From Subdoligranulum variabile (GTDB lineage: Bacteria; Bacillota; Clostridia; Oscillospirales; Ruminococcaceae), in NCBI GenBank assembly GCA_003343905.1, contig QAKI01000012.1, positions 1 to 64,000 of the forward strand: a stretch of 64,000 nt of DNA. The letters run 5' to 3'. Below, piece by piece: positions 7,741-16,100 of this stretch. The translations under genes and the position numbers were made by a program. The notes beneath the pieces are model-generated. The model ran no database searches, was not told the DNA's origin, and saw nothing but the letters and a program-made list of their open reading frames with translations. Position 1 is the stretch's first letter. The number at the start of each line of letters is the position of its first letter.

Positions 7741-8060
7741 CGCTCGTGTTTAACGGGTTGCGGTGCCCGCATCGTGCGGCGCGTGCTTTGAGGCGCGCTT
7801 GCACTCTGCGACCGCGGCCCCTGCTCCGCCTCGCTGCATCCGCCGCAGGCGGCACTCAGCTCCGCAGCCCTCTTTGGAATCCCCTTCGACAAAATTTTGC
7901 CCAAAACCGCGCACTCGGCCCAAGGGCCTCGCACACAATTTTGGGCAAAATTTCCCTGTATGTGTCGCCATCGCCGGCACATGTCCGTCGATGGCGACGG
8001 TTTTGAAGATTTCAACAACTTTCCGCGGCCTTCGGGCCGCCCAACCGCAGGAGGTTCCCC
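7741..8060. repeat. Non-coding interval with several inverted repeats inside the glycan operon
   Basis: This 320-base stretch holds no credible gene. It contains stacked palindromes: CCGCC-GCA-GGCGG near 7850; perfect 15-base arms AAATTTTGCCCAAAA (7892-7906) and its complement (7939-7953) enclosing GGCCC-AA-GGGCC; a 10-base repeat GTCGCCATCG/CGATGGCGAC (about 7963-7999); and GCGGCC-TTCG-GGCCGC just before the kdsB-type ribosome site (AGGAGG). Such layering looks like a REP- or MITE-like mobile palindromic element, or an operon-internal processing and partial termination region. Confidence 0.55.
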
Positions 8061-8795
8061 ATGAAAACGATCGCTGTGATCCCCGCGCGGTACGCCAGTA
8101 CCCGCATGCCCGGCAAGCCGCTGGCCGATGTGCTGGGCAAACCGATGATCTGGTGGGTCTACCAGGCCGCCAAAGCCTGCCCGAAGCTGGACGACGTGCT
8201 GATCGCCACCGACGACGAGCGCATCGCCGCCGCCTGCACGCAGTACGGCATGCAGTACCTGATGACCAGCCCCGACCACGACACCCCCACCGGCCGTATC
8301 TGGGAGGTCAGCACCCGCGTGGAAGCTGACCTGTATTTGCAGTTGATGGGCGACGAACCGCTGGTGAACCCCGCGGCCTTTGACCTGATCTTGCCGGATA
8401 CCCTGCCCGCGGACCCCTATTATGTGGCCGTGCTGACCAACATCATGGACCACCCCGCCGACGTGATCGACTTTTCCAACCAGAAGGTCGTCACCAATGC
8501 GGCGCGGGAGATCCTGCTGATCTCCCGCAGCCCCATCCCCTACCCCAAAGGCACGCTGGACTTTGAGTACGAGAAAGTCACCGGCATCCAGCTTTACAGC
8601 CGGCAGGCGCTGGCTTTCTACCACGACACGCCCAAATCCATCCTCGAAAAAGCCGAGGAGAACGACATGATGCGCTTTATTGAAAACGGCCACAAGGTCC
8701 ACGCCATCGTCAGCCCCTATAAGACGGTCAGCGTGGACACGCCGAAGGATCTGGCGCTGGTCAACAAGATTTTAATGGAGGGAAACCATGCCTGA
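8061..8795 (+). CDS. KdsB-like CMP-ulosonate cytidylyltransferase
   Basis: Transfers CMP from CTP to an ulosonic acid, giving the activated donor; in Gram-negatives KdsB does this for Kdo. The 244-residue protein shows the nucleotide-binding start VIPARYASTRMPGKPLADV, then ATDDERI, SPDHDTPTGRI and LQLMGDEPLVNP, all in the order of the KdsB/NeuA family. Here the usual QGDEP has become MGDEP and the glycine-rich T-x-x-x-PTGRIWE replaces SGTDR, so the substrate may differ from Kdo. It overlaps the aldolase gene by 8 bases and so is probably produced with it in fixed ratio. Confidence 0.85.
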   Translation: MKTIAVIPARYASTRMPGKPLADVLGKPMIWWVYQAAKACPKLDDVLIATDDERIAAACTQYGMQYLMTSPDHDTPTGRIWEVSTRVEADLYLQLMGDEPLVNPAAFDLILPDTLPADPYYVAVLTNIMDHPADVIDFSNQKVVTNAAREILLISRSPIPYPKGTLDFEYEKVTGIQLYSRQALAFYHDTPKSILEKAEENDMMRFIENGHKVHAIVSPYKTVSVDTPKDLALVNKILMEGNHA

Positions 8796-10347
8796 GATCA
8801 AACTGCTGGACTGCACGCTGCGCGACGGCGGCTATGTCAACGACTGGCGCTGGGGGTTCGCTTCCGCCCGGCGCGTCATCCAGGCCCTGACCCGCGCGGG
8901 CACCGACATCGTGGAGGTGGGCTTCCTGCGCAATGTGGCAGGGTACGACCCCAACATCACCGTCTGCAACACCATCGAGGAACTGAACCGCCTGCTGCCC
9001 CCTGAGGACCAGCGGGGCCATACCCTCTACTCCGGCATGGCCATGCGTTCCAACTATGACATCCGCAAGCTGAGCCCCTACGACGGCCACGGCATCGAGG
9101 TCATCCGCATCACCGCCCATGACTACGACATCCGCGACGGCATGGACTTTGCCCGCGAGGTCAAGGCCCGCGGCTACAAGCTGTCCATCAACCCCATCAA
9201 CATCATGGGCTACGCCGACAAGGACCTGCTGTGGATCTTCGACCAGGTCAACGCCATCCACCCGTGGCAGTTCTCCATCGTGGACACCTTCGGCAGCATG
9301 CGCCGCCGGGACCTGGAACGCATCGTTTCGCTGGCAGACCACAACCTGGCCCCCGACATCCGCCTGGGCCTGCATCTGCACGAGAATATGGCCCTGAGCT
9401 TCTGCCTGGCGCAGGAATTTATCGACAAGCCGCTGCTGCGGGACAAGACCGTGGACGCCAGCCTGATGGGCATGGGCCGCACCCCCGGCAACCTGCCCAT
9501 TGAACTGGTGGCCGATTACCGCAACGAGACCGGCAACTGCCACTACGACCTGGACGAGATCATGGACGCTATCCAGGACCACATCGCCCCCATCAAGGGC
9601 GAAAGCACGTGGGGCTACACCCCGGCCTACTTCCTGTCGGCCCGGTTCAACCTGCACCGCAACTATGCCGAGCATTACCTGGGCAAGGGCGACCTGACCA
9701 ACCGGGACATCAACCATCTGCTGGCCGCCATCGAACCGGGCAAAAAGACCGCTTTCGACGCCGCCTACGCCGACAAGCTGTACACCGAGTACCACAACCG
9801 CCGCATCAACGACGAAGAAGCCCTTGCCGCCCTGCGGGAAGCCTTCGGCGGCAAGCGGGTACTGGTGCTGGCCCCCGGCGCCACTCTGGCCACCGAGGAG
9901 GGCCGCGCCGCCGTGCAGAACGCCGGGGCCGACGTGAGCGTTTCGGCCAACTTTGTGCCGGACTTCCTCCAGCCGGGGTATGCCTTCTTCACCAACGCCA
10001 AGCGATTTGACGAGGGAGCCGCCTACCCCTGCCCGCTGATCCTGACCAGCAACCTGCGGGCCGACGCTTCGGCCACTGTCGTCAACTATGACCGGCTGGC
10101 GGGCACCGACGCCCAGGGCGGCAACAGCGTACTGATGCTGCTGCGCCTGCTGCGCCTGTGCGGCGCGGCCGAAGTGCTGCTGGCGGGCGCCGACGGCTAC
10201 CGCCCCGGCTCCCCCGCCTACGCGGACGCGGGCCTGCACACCCACACGGGCCGCGGCGCCGCGTACAACGCCCAGGTGGCCGGTGCGATCCGCGCCGCGG
10301 GGCTGCCCGTGCGTTTTTTGACACCGAGCGAATACGAAAGGGCGTAA
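8788..10347 (+). CDS. DRE-TIM aldolase (HMGL-like) fused to a Rossmann-like C-terminal domain
   Basis: Residues 1 to about 300 form an HMGL-like TIM barrel: LLDCTLRDGGYVNDW supplies the metal-binding Asp and the Arg, GLHLHENM the two metal-binding His, and GMGRTPGN the last loop. Such enzymes join or split pyruvate or acetyl units with aldehydes. Residues from about 350 to 519 are a separate domain starting VLVLAPGATLA, with SANFVPDF, FFTNAKRFDE and LLAGADGY, resembling the DUF115/GT42-like Rossmann fold. No KdsA or NeuB homologue is present, so this protein is the best candidate for forming the ulosonate carbon skeleton. That is inference; the reaction is unknown. Confidence 0.75.
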   Translation: MPEIKLLDCTLRDGGYVNDWRWGFASARRVIQALTRAGTDIVEVGFLRNVAGYDPNITVCNTIEELNRLLPPEDQRGHTLYSGMAMRSNYDIRKLSPYDGHGIEVIRITAHDYDIRDGMDFAREVKARGYKLSINPINIMGYADKDLLWIFDQVNAIHPWQFSIVDTFGSMRRRDLERIVSLADHNLAPDIRLGLHLHENMALSFCLAQEFIDKPLLRDKTVDASLMGMGRTPGNLPIELVADYRNETGNCHYDLDEIMDAIQDHIAPIKGESTWGYTPAYFLSARFNLHRNYAEHYLGKGDLTNRDINHLLAAIEPGKKTAFDAAYADKLYTEYHNRRINDEEALAALREAFGGKRVLVLAPGATLATEEGRAAVQNAGADVSVSANFVPDFLQPGYAFFTNAKRFDEGAAYPCPLILTSNLRADASATVVNYDRLAGTDAQGGNSVLMLLRLLRLCGAAEVLLAGADGYRPGSPAYADAGLHTHTGRGAAYNAQVAGAIRAAGLPVRFLTPSEYERA

Positions 10348-10350
10348 CGC

Positions 10351-10860
10351 ATGATCCGATTACTGGTTCTGGACGTTGACGGCACCATGACCGACAACGG
10401 CATCTACTACGATTCCACCGGCAACGAGCTGAAGAAATTTTCCGCCAAGGACGGCGCGGGGCTGCTGATCGCCCACGCGGCGGGCGTCCGGGTCATGATC
10501 TGCACCGGGCGCGAATGCGAGGCCGTGCGCCGCCGTGCCGCCGACCTGAAGATCACCGATATTTACCAGAACGTACACCGCAAGGCGGACTTCCTGGCCG
10601 GGTTCATGGCCCAAAACGGCTACCGCCGCGAGGAAGTCGCCTACTGCGGCGACGACGTGAACGATCTGGCCGCCATGGCCCTGTGCGGGTTCGTGGCCTG
10701 CCCCGCCGACGCGACGGACATCATCCGCGCGCGGGCAGACTACATCTGCCCCCAGCGCGGCGGCGAAGGCGCCGTACGCGGGGCCGTGCAGAAGATCCTG
10801 CAAGAAGACGGACGCTGGAACGGGGCCGTGCAGGCGGCCTTTGGCGTGACACTGGATTGA
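10351..10860 (+). CDS. KdsC-like HAD phosphatase
   Basis: A 169-residue HAD phosphatase of the cap-less C0 type. Seen: DVDGTMTDNG (nucleophile and acid Asp), ICTGRECEAV, NVHRKADFL and YCGDDVNDLA, then CPADA and the C-terminal CPQRGGEGAVRG tail characteristic of KdsC. KdsC removes the phosphate from Kdo 8-phosphate before CMP activation. Its place next to the aldolase and the cytidylyltransferase (three bases after the aldolase stop) argues for the matching step here, on whatever ulosonate phosphate the aldolase makes. Confidence 0.87.
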   Translation: MIRLLVLDVDGTMTDNGIYYDSTGNELKKFSAKDGAGLLIAHAAGVRVMICTGRECEAVRRRAADLKITDIYQNVHRKADFLAGFMAQNGYRREEVAYCGDDVNDLAAMALCGFVACPADATDIIRARADYICPQRGGEGAVRGAVQKILQEDGRWNGAVQAAFGVTLD

Positions 10861-10876
10861 ACCGGAGGGGGCTTGT

Positions 10877-13438
10877 ATGCGGGGCACACCCAAACTGAAA
10901 AAACCGGATAAGCCGCTGCTGTGGGCGCTGGGCACGCTGGTGGTGCTGCTGGCGGCCGCGCTGCTGGTGTGGCTGGCGCTGGTGCGCCCCGAACTGGGCA
11001 AAGGCCGGGCCGAGACCATCAGCGACGATTTCAGCGCGTCCACCATTCTGCAGGACGGCCAGACGGCCAGCCAGACCTTCGCCTTTGACCGGGACCTGCT
11101 GGCCGTGGGCGTGGAATTTTACCTGCCCGGGGATCAGCCGTCCGGCGAGCTGGAACTGGTGCTGACCGACGCCGATACCGGCGAAGAACTGGCCCGCTCC
11201 ACCGGCGTGATGGAATACATCGTGCCCGACCAGTACACCGTGCTGGGGCTGGACCGGCCCGTGACCGGCGCCGAAGGGCGGCGCTACACGCTCACCCTGA
11301 CGCCCCATTACACGGGCGGCGGCGTGCTGGCCATCGGCCACAGCAACGGCGCGGCCCTCTGGCAGGACTCGATGACCGTGGACGGTGCGCCGGTGGACGG
11401 CACCATGGCCGTGCAGGTGACCTGGCAGCGCATCGGCGGGTATCTGACCCGCTTCTTCCTGCTCATCAGCGGGTTCGCGGCGCTGCTGGCGGCCTTTACG
11501 GTCTGGGCGGTGCTGAGCCGCCGCGTGCGGCTGCACCGGCTGGTGTTCACGCTGGTGCTGGGGTTGGGGCTCCTCTACTCCTTCGTGCTGCCCCCCTATG
11601 CCGCCCCCGATGAAAAATACCACATCAACCAGAGTTTCACCCTGGCCTGCCGGTGGGCCAATTTCTTCTCCGATGAGGACTGGGAGATGGGCCACGTGCC
11701 CACCACCACCAGTTTCCGCCGGGTGACCGACGTGGACCCCACCCTGCAGGATGAGAACACCACGGTGTTCACCTGGCAGGAATTCACCGATACCCTGTTC
11801 ACCACCACCGACGCCGACTTTGACAGCCACCAGGAATATGCCGAGCTGCAGACCGACCAGAACCCGCTGCTTTACCTTGCCAGCGGGGCGGCGGTGTTCC
11901 TGGCGTACCTGCTGCACCTGGGCTTCACCCCGGCGCTGGCGCTGGGGCGGCTGGCCAACCTGCTGCTGTTCGCGGCGCTGGCCGCCTGGGCGGTCAAGAT
12001 CACGCCCATCGGGCGGCGGATCTTCGCCGTAGCGGCGCTGCTGCCCATGACGCTGCATCTGGCCGCCAGCTTCAGCCGGGACGCCCCGCTGCTGGGGCTT
12101 TGCTTCGTCTTTACGGCGCTGGTACTGGACGCCGCCTTCGGCCCCGACAGGGACCGCGTGCAGCGCCCGGCGCGTCAGGCCGCGCTGCTGCTCACCGGCG
12201 TGCTGCTGGCCCCCGGCAAGATGGTCTATCTGCCGCTGGCGGCGCTGGTCTGCCTGCCCGCCGTGCGGCTGGGCCGCCATACCCGCCTGAAAAAAGCCGG
12301 CTATCTGGCCGCCTGTCTGGCGCTGGCACTGGTGCTGAACAGCGGCCTGCTGACCAGCGTATCGGCGGACAGCACCGCACCGCAGACCGTGAGCGCCGCC
12401 GACGCCGCTTCCGATACCGCGCGGGCGGGCAAGGCCCGCCCCGCCGAGCCGGACGAAGCCTACGAGGCGCAGATCTGCGGCGAGAATACCCTCGAAAACT
12501 ACGTCCGCCGCCTGTATTACTATGTGGAGGACGACCGCAGCCCCGCCCAGAGCGAAGTCGATTTCTGGGTGCAGGCTTTGACAGAGGGGGATATTTCCCC
12601 CGTGGCGCTGGGGCAGAGCTTCCTGTTCAGCCCCGCGAAGATCGACACCTACACCAGCGGCAACGACATCCTGGCCCCCGCTTCGCTGGCGCTGCTGGGC
12701 GAGGACCTGGCCGCCGAGGGCTACACCGACCTGGCCGCCTACTATGACGAGGGCGGCGCAACGCTGGTGTACAAGGTCGTTTACAGCCTGGAACTGTGTA
12801 CCCAGCGGTTCGAGGAACTGGGCCTGGAGCCCGGCGTCATGGACGACCGCATGCCCCTGGACCGGGACACCGTGGCCGCCGAGGTACAGGCCGCCCAGGC
12901 CACCCGCGCCACCCAGAGCGTGACCGACGAGGCGGACAGCGTGACCTACACGCCGGGCTACATCCTGACCCATCTGCCCGACACGGCGCTGCTGCTGGTG
13001 CGCACCGTTGTGGAAAACGGCGACCACTACCTGCGCACGCTGGTGGGCGGCAGCCTGAGTTATTATTCGCTGGACCTGGCCTGGGGCTGGGTGGTGGCGC
13101 TGTACCTGCTGCTGGCCTTTGCCGCGCTGCCGGTACAGGGCGCTGCCTGCCTGCCCGCGGGCCGCGGCCGGGCCGCCTGTGTGCTGGCCGTCGTGCTTTG
13201 CTGCGGGCTGGCGGTGGGCGGCTGCCTGCTGTGGACCCCCATCCGCTATGACACACTGTACGGCCTGCAGGGGCGGTATTTCCTGCCGGTGCTGCCGCTG
13301 TTGCTGCTCACCTGCCTGCCCCGCCGTCTGGCCCGCGTTCCCGATGGGGAACGGGCCTGCGGCCAGCTTATGGCCGCGCTGGCGCTGGTGCAGTTCGGCG
13401 TGCTGATGAATAGCATGCTGGCTGTCATCGCAAGATAA
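10877..13438 (+). CDS. DUF2142 polytopic membrane protein, probable GT-C type
   Basis: A large (853-residue) membrane protein with an N-terminal transmembrane anchor, an extracytoplasmic beta domain up to about residue 190, and roughly ten further membrane segments. The block PPYAAPDEKYHINQSF near residue 240 is the DUF2142 hallmark: an acidic pair after the first helices, as in GT-C glycosyltransferases using lipid-linked sugars. A long extracellular loop lies at about 490-700. Likely transfers or modifies sugar on the outer face of the membrane; the donor is unknown. Preceded by GGAGGGGG and part of the glycan operon. Confidence 0.82.
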   Translation: MRGTPKLKKPDKPLLWALGTLVVLLAAALLVWLALVRPELGKGRAETISDDFSASTILQDGQTASQTFAFDRDLLAVGVEFYLPGDQPSGELELVLTDADTGEELARSTGVMEYIVPDQYTVLGLDRPVTGAEGRRYTLTLTPHYTGGGVLAIGHSNGAALWQDSMTVDGAPVDGTMAVQVTWQRIGGYLTRFFLLISGFAALLAAFTVWAVLSRRVRLHRLVFTLVLGLGLLYSFVLPPYAAPDEKYHINQSFTLACRWANFFSDEDWEMGHVPTTTSFRRVTDVDPTLQDENTTVFTWQEFTDTLFTTTDADFDSHQEYAELQTDQNPLLYLASGAAVFLAYLLHLGFTPALALGRLANLLLFAALAAWAVKITPIGRRIFAVAALLPMTLHLAASFSRDAPLLGLCFVFTALVLDAAFGPDRDRVQRPARQAALLLTGVLLAPGKMVYLPLAALVCLPAVRLGRHTRLKKAGYLAACLALALVLNSGLLTSVSADSTAPQTVSAADAASDTARAGKARPAEPDEAYEAQICGENTLENYVRRLYYYVEDDRSPAQSEVDFWVQALTEGDISPVALGQSFLFSPAKIDTYTSGNDILAPASLALLGEDLAAEGYTDLAAYYDEGGATLVYKVVYSLELCTQRFEELGLEPGVMDDRMPLDRDTVAAEVQAAQATRATQSVTDEADSVTYTPGYILTHLPDTALLLVRTVVENGDHYLRTLVGGSLSYYSLDLAWGWVVALYLLLAFAALPVQGAACLPAGRGRAACVLAVVLCCGLAVGGCLLWTPIRYDTLYGLQGRYFLPVLPLLLLTCLPRRLARVPDGERACGQLMAALALVQFGVLMNSMLAVIAR

Positions 13439-13472
13439 CACAAAGGCCGCCCCACGGGCGGAAGGGTGCTTT

Positions 13473-14597
13473 ATGACGTTCTGCTTTTTCACCGCGCAGT
13501 ACCTGCCCACGCCGGGCGGCGTCGAGCGATATACCTGGAATCTGGCCCGGCGCTGCGCGGCGGCGGGCCACCGCGCGCTGATCGTGACCAGCGCCCTGCC
13601 CGGCCTGCCGGACCGCGAACGGGACGCCGACGGGCTGGAGATCTGGCGCCTGCCCGCCCTGCCGGTCATGAACGGCCGGTTCCCGGTGCTGCGCCCCTTC
13701 GCCCCCGCCGCGGACCTGTGGGCCCAGGGCATCGACTTTGCGGTGATCCAGACCCGTATGTACACCCAAAGCATCTGGGCGGCCCGCCAGTGCAAAAAAC
13801 GCGGCATCCCCGCCCTGGTCATAGACCATTCCACCGGCTATATGATGCACGGCGGGCTGGGCGGGCTGCTGGGCCGCTGGTATGAACACCTGGCCTGCGG
13901 GATCATCCGCCGCTGCGGGTTCCCCTTCTACGGGGTATCGCAGGATGTGTGCGCCTGGCTGCGGACCTTCGGCGTAAAAGCCGCCGGGACGCTGCCCAAC
14001 GCCGTGGATCCGCAGGAATTGCAGGCCCTTGCCAAAACCGATCCCGCCGACTGGCGGCAGAAGTTACAGGTCCCCGCCGGGGGGCGGCTGGTGGTGTTCA
14101 TCGGCCGCCTGATCCCCGAAAAAGGCGCGCTGCGCCTTGCCAAGGCCGTGCAGCAGATCCCCGGCTGCACGCTGGCCGTGGCCGGTACCGGCCCGGAGGA
14201 AGCCGCCCTGCGCGCGCTGGGCGGGCCGGTGCGGGTGCTGGGGGCGCTGCCCCATGCCGAGGTCGTGCAGCTTTTGTGCCAGGCCGACTGCTACTGCCTG
14301 CCCACGGAATACGCCGAGGGCTTCCCCACCACCTTGCTGGAAGCGGCCGCCTGCCGCTGCCCCATCGTATGCACCCACACGGCAGGCACCGGGGAACTGC
14401 TGCCGGATGACGGCCACGCCGTCTTTGTGGCGGATACCGAACCCGCCACGCTGGCCGCCGCGCTGCGCGCCGTGCTGCAGGACCCCCAGGCCGCCCGCGC
14501 CCGCGCGGACCGTGCGTACAGCCGCCTGTGCGCGCACTTTACATGGCAGGCCGTCTTTGCTACAATGATGGAAACGGCCCAAAACGCCAAACTGTGA
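13473..14597 (+). CDS. Glycosyltransferase family 4
   Basis: A 374-residue GT-B enzyme. The N-terminal half has YLPTPGGVERYTWNLARR, the glycine-rich acceptor-side loop; the C-terminal half has VFIGRLIPEKGALRLA and the nucleotide-sugar signature EYAEGFPTTLLEAAACRCP (E-x7-E). Such retaining enzymes use UDP- or GDP-sugars at the cytoplasmic face of the membrane. It follows the DUF2142 gene by 34 bases within the glycan operon. Sugar donor and acceptor are not readable from sequence. Confidence 0.9.
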   Translation: MTFCFFTAQYLPTPGGVERYTWNLARRCAAAGHRALIVTSALPGLPDRERDADGLEIWRLPALPVMNGRFPVLRPFAPAADLWAQGIDFAVIQTRMYTQSIWAARQCKKRGIPALVIDHSTGYMMHGGLGGLLGRWYEHLACGIIRRCGFPFYGVSQDVCAWLRTFGVKAAGTLPNAVDPQELQALAKTDPADWRQKLQVPAGGRLVVFIGRLIPEKGALRLAKAVQQIPGCTLAVAGTGPEEAALRALGGPVRVLGALPHAEVVQLLCQADCYCLPTEYAEGFPTTLLEAAACRCPIVCTHTAGTGELLPDDGHAVFVADTEPATLAAALRAVLQDPQAARARADRAYSRLCAHFTWQAVFATMMETAQNAKL

Positions 14598-14613
14598 GCC
14601 AAAAGGAGCCAAG

Positions 14614-15333
14614 ATGTCGAAATTACTCATCGTCATCCCCGCCCACAACGAGGAAGCGAACATCGTGAACGTCGTCGAAGATCTGACGACGCGGTATCCC
14701 GAATATGACTATATCGTGGTGAACGACGGCAGCCGGGACAAGACGGCCGCCATCTGCCGAGCCCGCGGCTACCACCTGATCGACCTGCCCATCAACCTGG
14801 GGCTGGCGGGCGCGTTCCAGACCGGGCTGCGCTATGCGGCCGAAAACGGCTACGACTGCGCCATGCAGCTTGACGCCGACGGCCAGCACAAGCCGGAATA
14901 CATCGCCGCCATGCTGGAAGCACTGGAGGAAGGCAACGACATCGTGATCGGCAGCCGGTTCCTGACGGTGAAGAAGCCCAAGACCCTGCGGATGCTGGGC
15001 AGCTATATCATCAGTTGGTCCATCCGGCTGACCACCGGGCGGGCCATCTGCGACCCCACCAGCGGTATGCGGATGTTCAACCGCGCCATGGTGGAGGAGT
15101 TCGCCCAGAACCTGAACTACGGCCCCGAACCGGACACCATCAGCTACCTGATCAAGAACGGCGCCAAAGTCAAAGAAGTGCAGGTGACCATGGGCGAGCG
15201 CACCGCCGGGCAGAGTTACCTGAACCTGTGGCGCAGCGCCCAGTATATGGTCAAGATGTCCATTTCGATCCTGCTGATCCAGTGGTTCCGCAAACGCGAC
15301 ACCGAATCCCCCTACCCTGAAAGGAGCCTGTGA
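14614..15333 (+). CDS. Glycosyltransferase family 2, dolichyl-phosphate-mannose-synthase-like
   Basis: A 239-residue GT-A enzyme: VIPAHNEEANIVNVVEDL, VVNDGSRDKT, and QLDADGQHKPEY (DxD region), then GSRFL. The short form without multiple membrane helices resembles polyprenyl-phosphate hexose synthases, which load a sugar on undecaprenyl phosphate for GT-C enzymes such as the DUF2142 protein upstream. It is followed directly by a DUF2304 membrane protein, a partner very often found next to such GT2 genes. Confidence 0.9.
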   Translation: MSKLLIVIPAHNEEANIVNVVEDLTTRYPEYDYIVVNDGSRDKTAAICRARGYHLIDLPINLGLAGAFQTGLRYAAENGYDCAMQLDADGQHKPEYIAAMLEALEEGNDIVIGSRFLTVKKPKTLRMLGSYIISWSIRLTTGRAICDPTSGMRMFNRAMVEEFAQNLNYGPEPDTISYLIKNGAKVKEVQVTMGERTAGQSYLNLWRSAQYMVKMSISILLIQWFRKRDTESPYPERSL

Positions 15334-15335
15334 CC

Positions 15336-15695
15336 ATGTTCGACCAAACGCTGATCCGTATCTGCCTGATCGTGGGCAGCCTGTTGACGGCGGGGTTCGT
15401 GCTGCGCCGTGTCCGCCTGGCAAAAGTCCAGATCGAGGATACCATCTTCTGGCTGGGGTTCAGCGCGGCTTTGCTGATCCTTGCCATCTTCCCCGGCATC
15501 GCCTACTGGGCCGCCAACCTGCTGGGCTTCATGAGCCCCATCAACTTTGTGTATATCGTCATCATCTTTCTGCTGCTGGTCAAGCAGTTCTTCATGTCGA
15601 TCCGTCTGAGCCAGTTGGACAGCAAGGTCCGCATGCTGACCGAACAGGTCGCCCTGGACCGGGAAAAAGTGGAGCGCGACAAATTGGATTTGTAA
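15336..15695 (+). CDS. DUF2304 small membrane protein
   Basis: A 119-residue protein with three membrane segments followed by a charged coiled-coil tail (LSQLDSKVRMLTEQVALDRE). The family name DUF2304 is commonly attached to such partners of GT2 enzymes; a helper or anchor role is likely but not shown. The ATG at 15336 was chosen because AAGGAG lies nine bases upstream, whereas the GTG at 15330 would leave only three. The gene begins two bases after the GT2 stop and closes the glycan operon. Confidence 0.82.
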   Translation: MFDQTLIRICLIVGSLLTAGFVLRRVRLAKVQIEDTIFWLGFSAALLILAIFPGIAYWAANLLGFMSPINFVYIVIIFLLLVKQFFMSIRLSQLDSKVRMLTEQVALDREKVERDKLDL

Positions 15696-15718
15696 TCTCC
15701 CCCCTGCTGTGGTATAAT
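15690..15718 (+). promoter_or_regulatory. Promoter of the 96-residue protein gene
   Basis: TTGTAA, a 17-base spacer and TATAAT. The -35 box overlaps the stop codon of the DUF2304 gene. Confidence 0.8.
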
Positions 15719-15751
15719 AAAACATAAAACGAGTGAAAGAAGGTTTCCGCG

Positions 15752-16042
15752 ATGGCATACAAACCGAAACTGACCTATAAAGGCCGCCCGCTGGTGCGCT
15801 GCGGCAATGATATTTATTATGGCTCCATGACCGACCCCTACATCGTCTATCTGCAGGTATTGAGCAACCGTCAGGAAAACGGCGTGGAAGTGGCGGACAA
15901 AGTCCACCTGATCCTGCTTTCCACCGACGATTCCAAGCCGCTGCCGGAGCGCATCGTCCGTCAGGCCAACCGCGTCGGCCTGTACAACGCCCTTTCGTTC
16001 GGCGACATCATGCTGCAGGGCGCCTTGCAGCAGAAAAAGTAA
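15752..16042 (+). CDS. Small conserved-looking protein of unknown function
   Basis: A 96-residue soluble protein, MAYKPKLTYKGRPLVR at its start, with a predicted mixed beta/alpha composition and no signal peptide or membrane segment. It has its own promoter, a clear ribosome site (AGAAGG) and its own terminator, so it is a real monocistronic gene. I do not recognise a domain with known activity. I recall similar short proteins in related clostridia, but this has not been checked. Confidence 0.8.
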   Translation: MAYKPKLTYKGRPLVRCGNDIYYGSMTDPYIVYLQVLSNRQENGVEVADKVHLILLSTDDSKPLPERIVRQANRVGLYNALSFGDIMLQGALQQKK

Positions 16043-16055
16043 ACATATCTATGCG

Positions 16056-16088
16056 AAAAGCCCGCCTTTCGGCGGGCCTTTTTCTTTT
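16056..16088 (+). terminator. Intrinsic terminator after the 96-residue protein gene
   Basis: Stem GCCCGCC/GGCGGGC with a TTTC loop, A-rich on the 5' side and followed by CTTTTTTCTTTT. Confidence 0.95.
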
Positions 16089-16100
16089 ATGGTATGCCGT

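Noticed and set aside
10721..13834. A 1037-codon open frame on the minus strand opposite the DUF2142 gene
   Set aside because: It is a shadow of a GC-rich gene: composition rich in Gln/His/Gly/Arg, no domain, no ribosome site, and the plus strand has a clear family protein.
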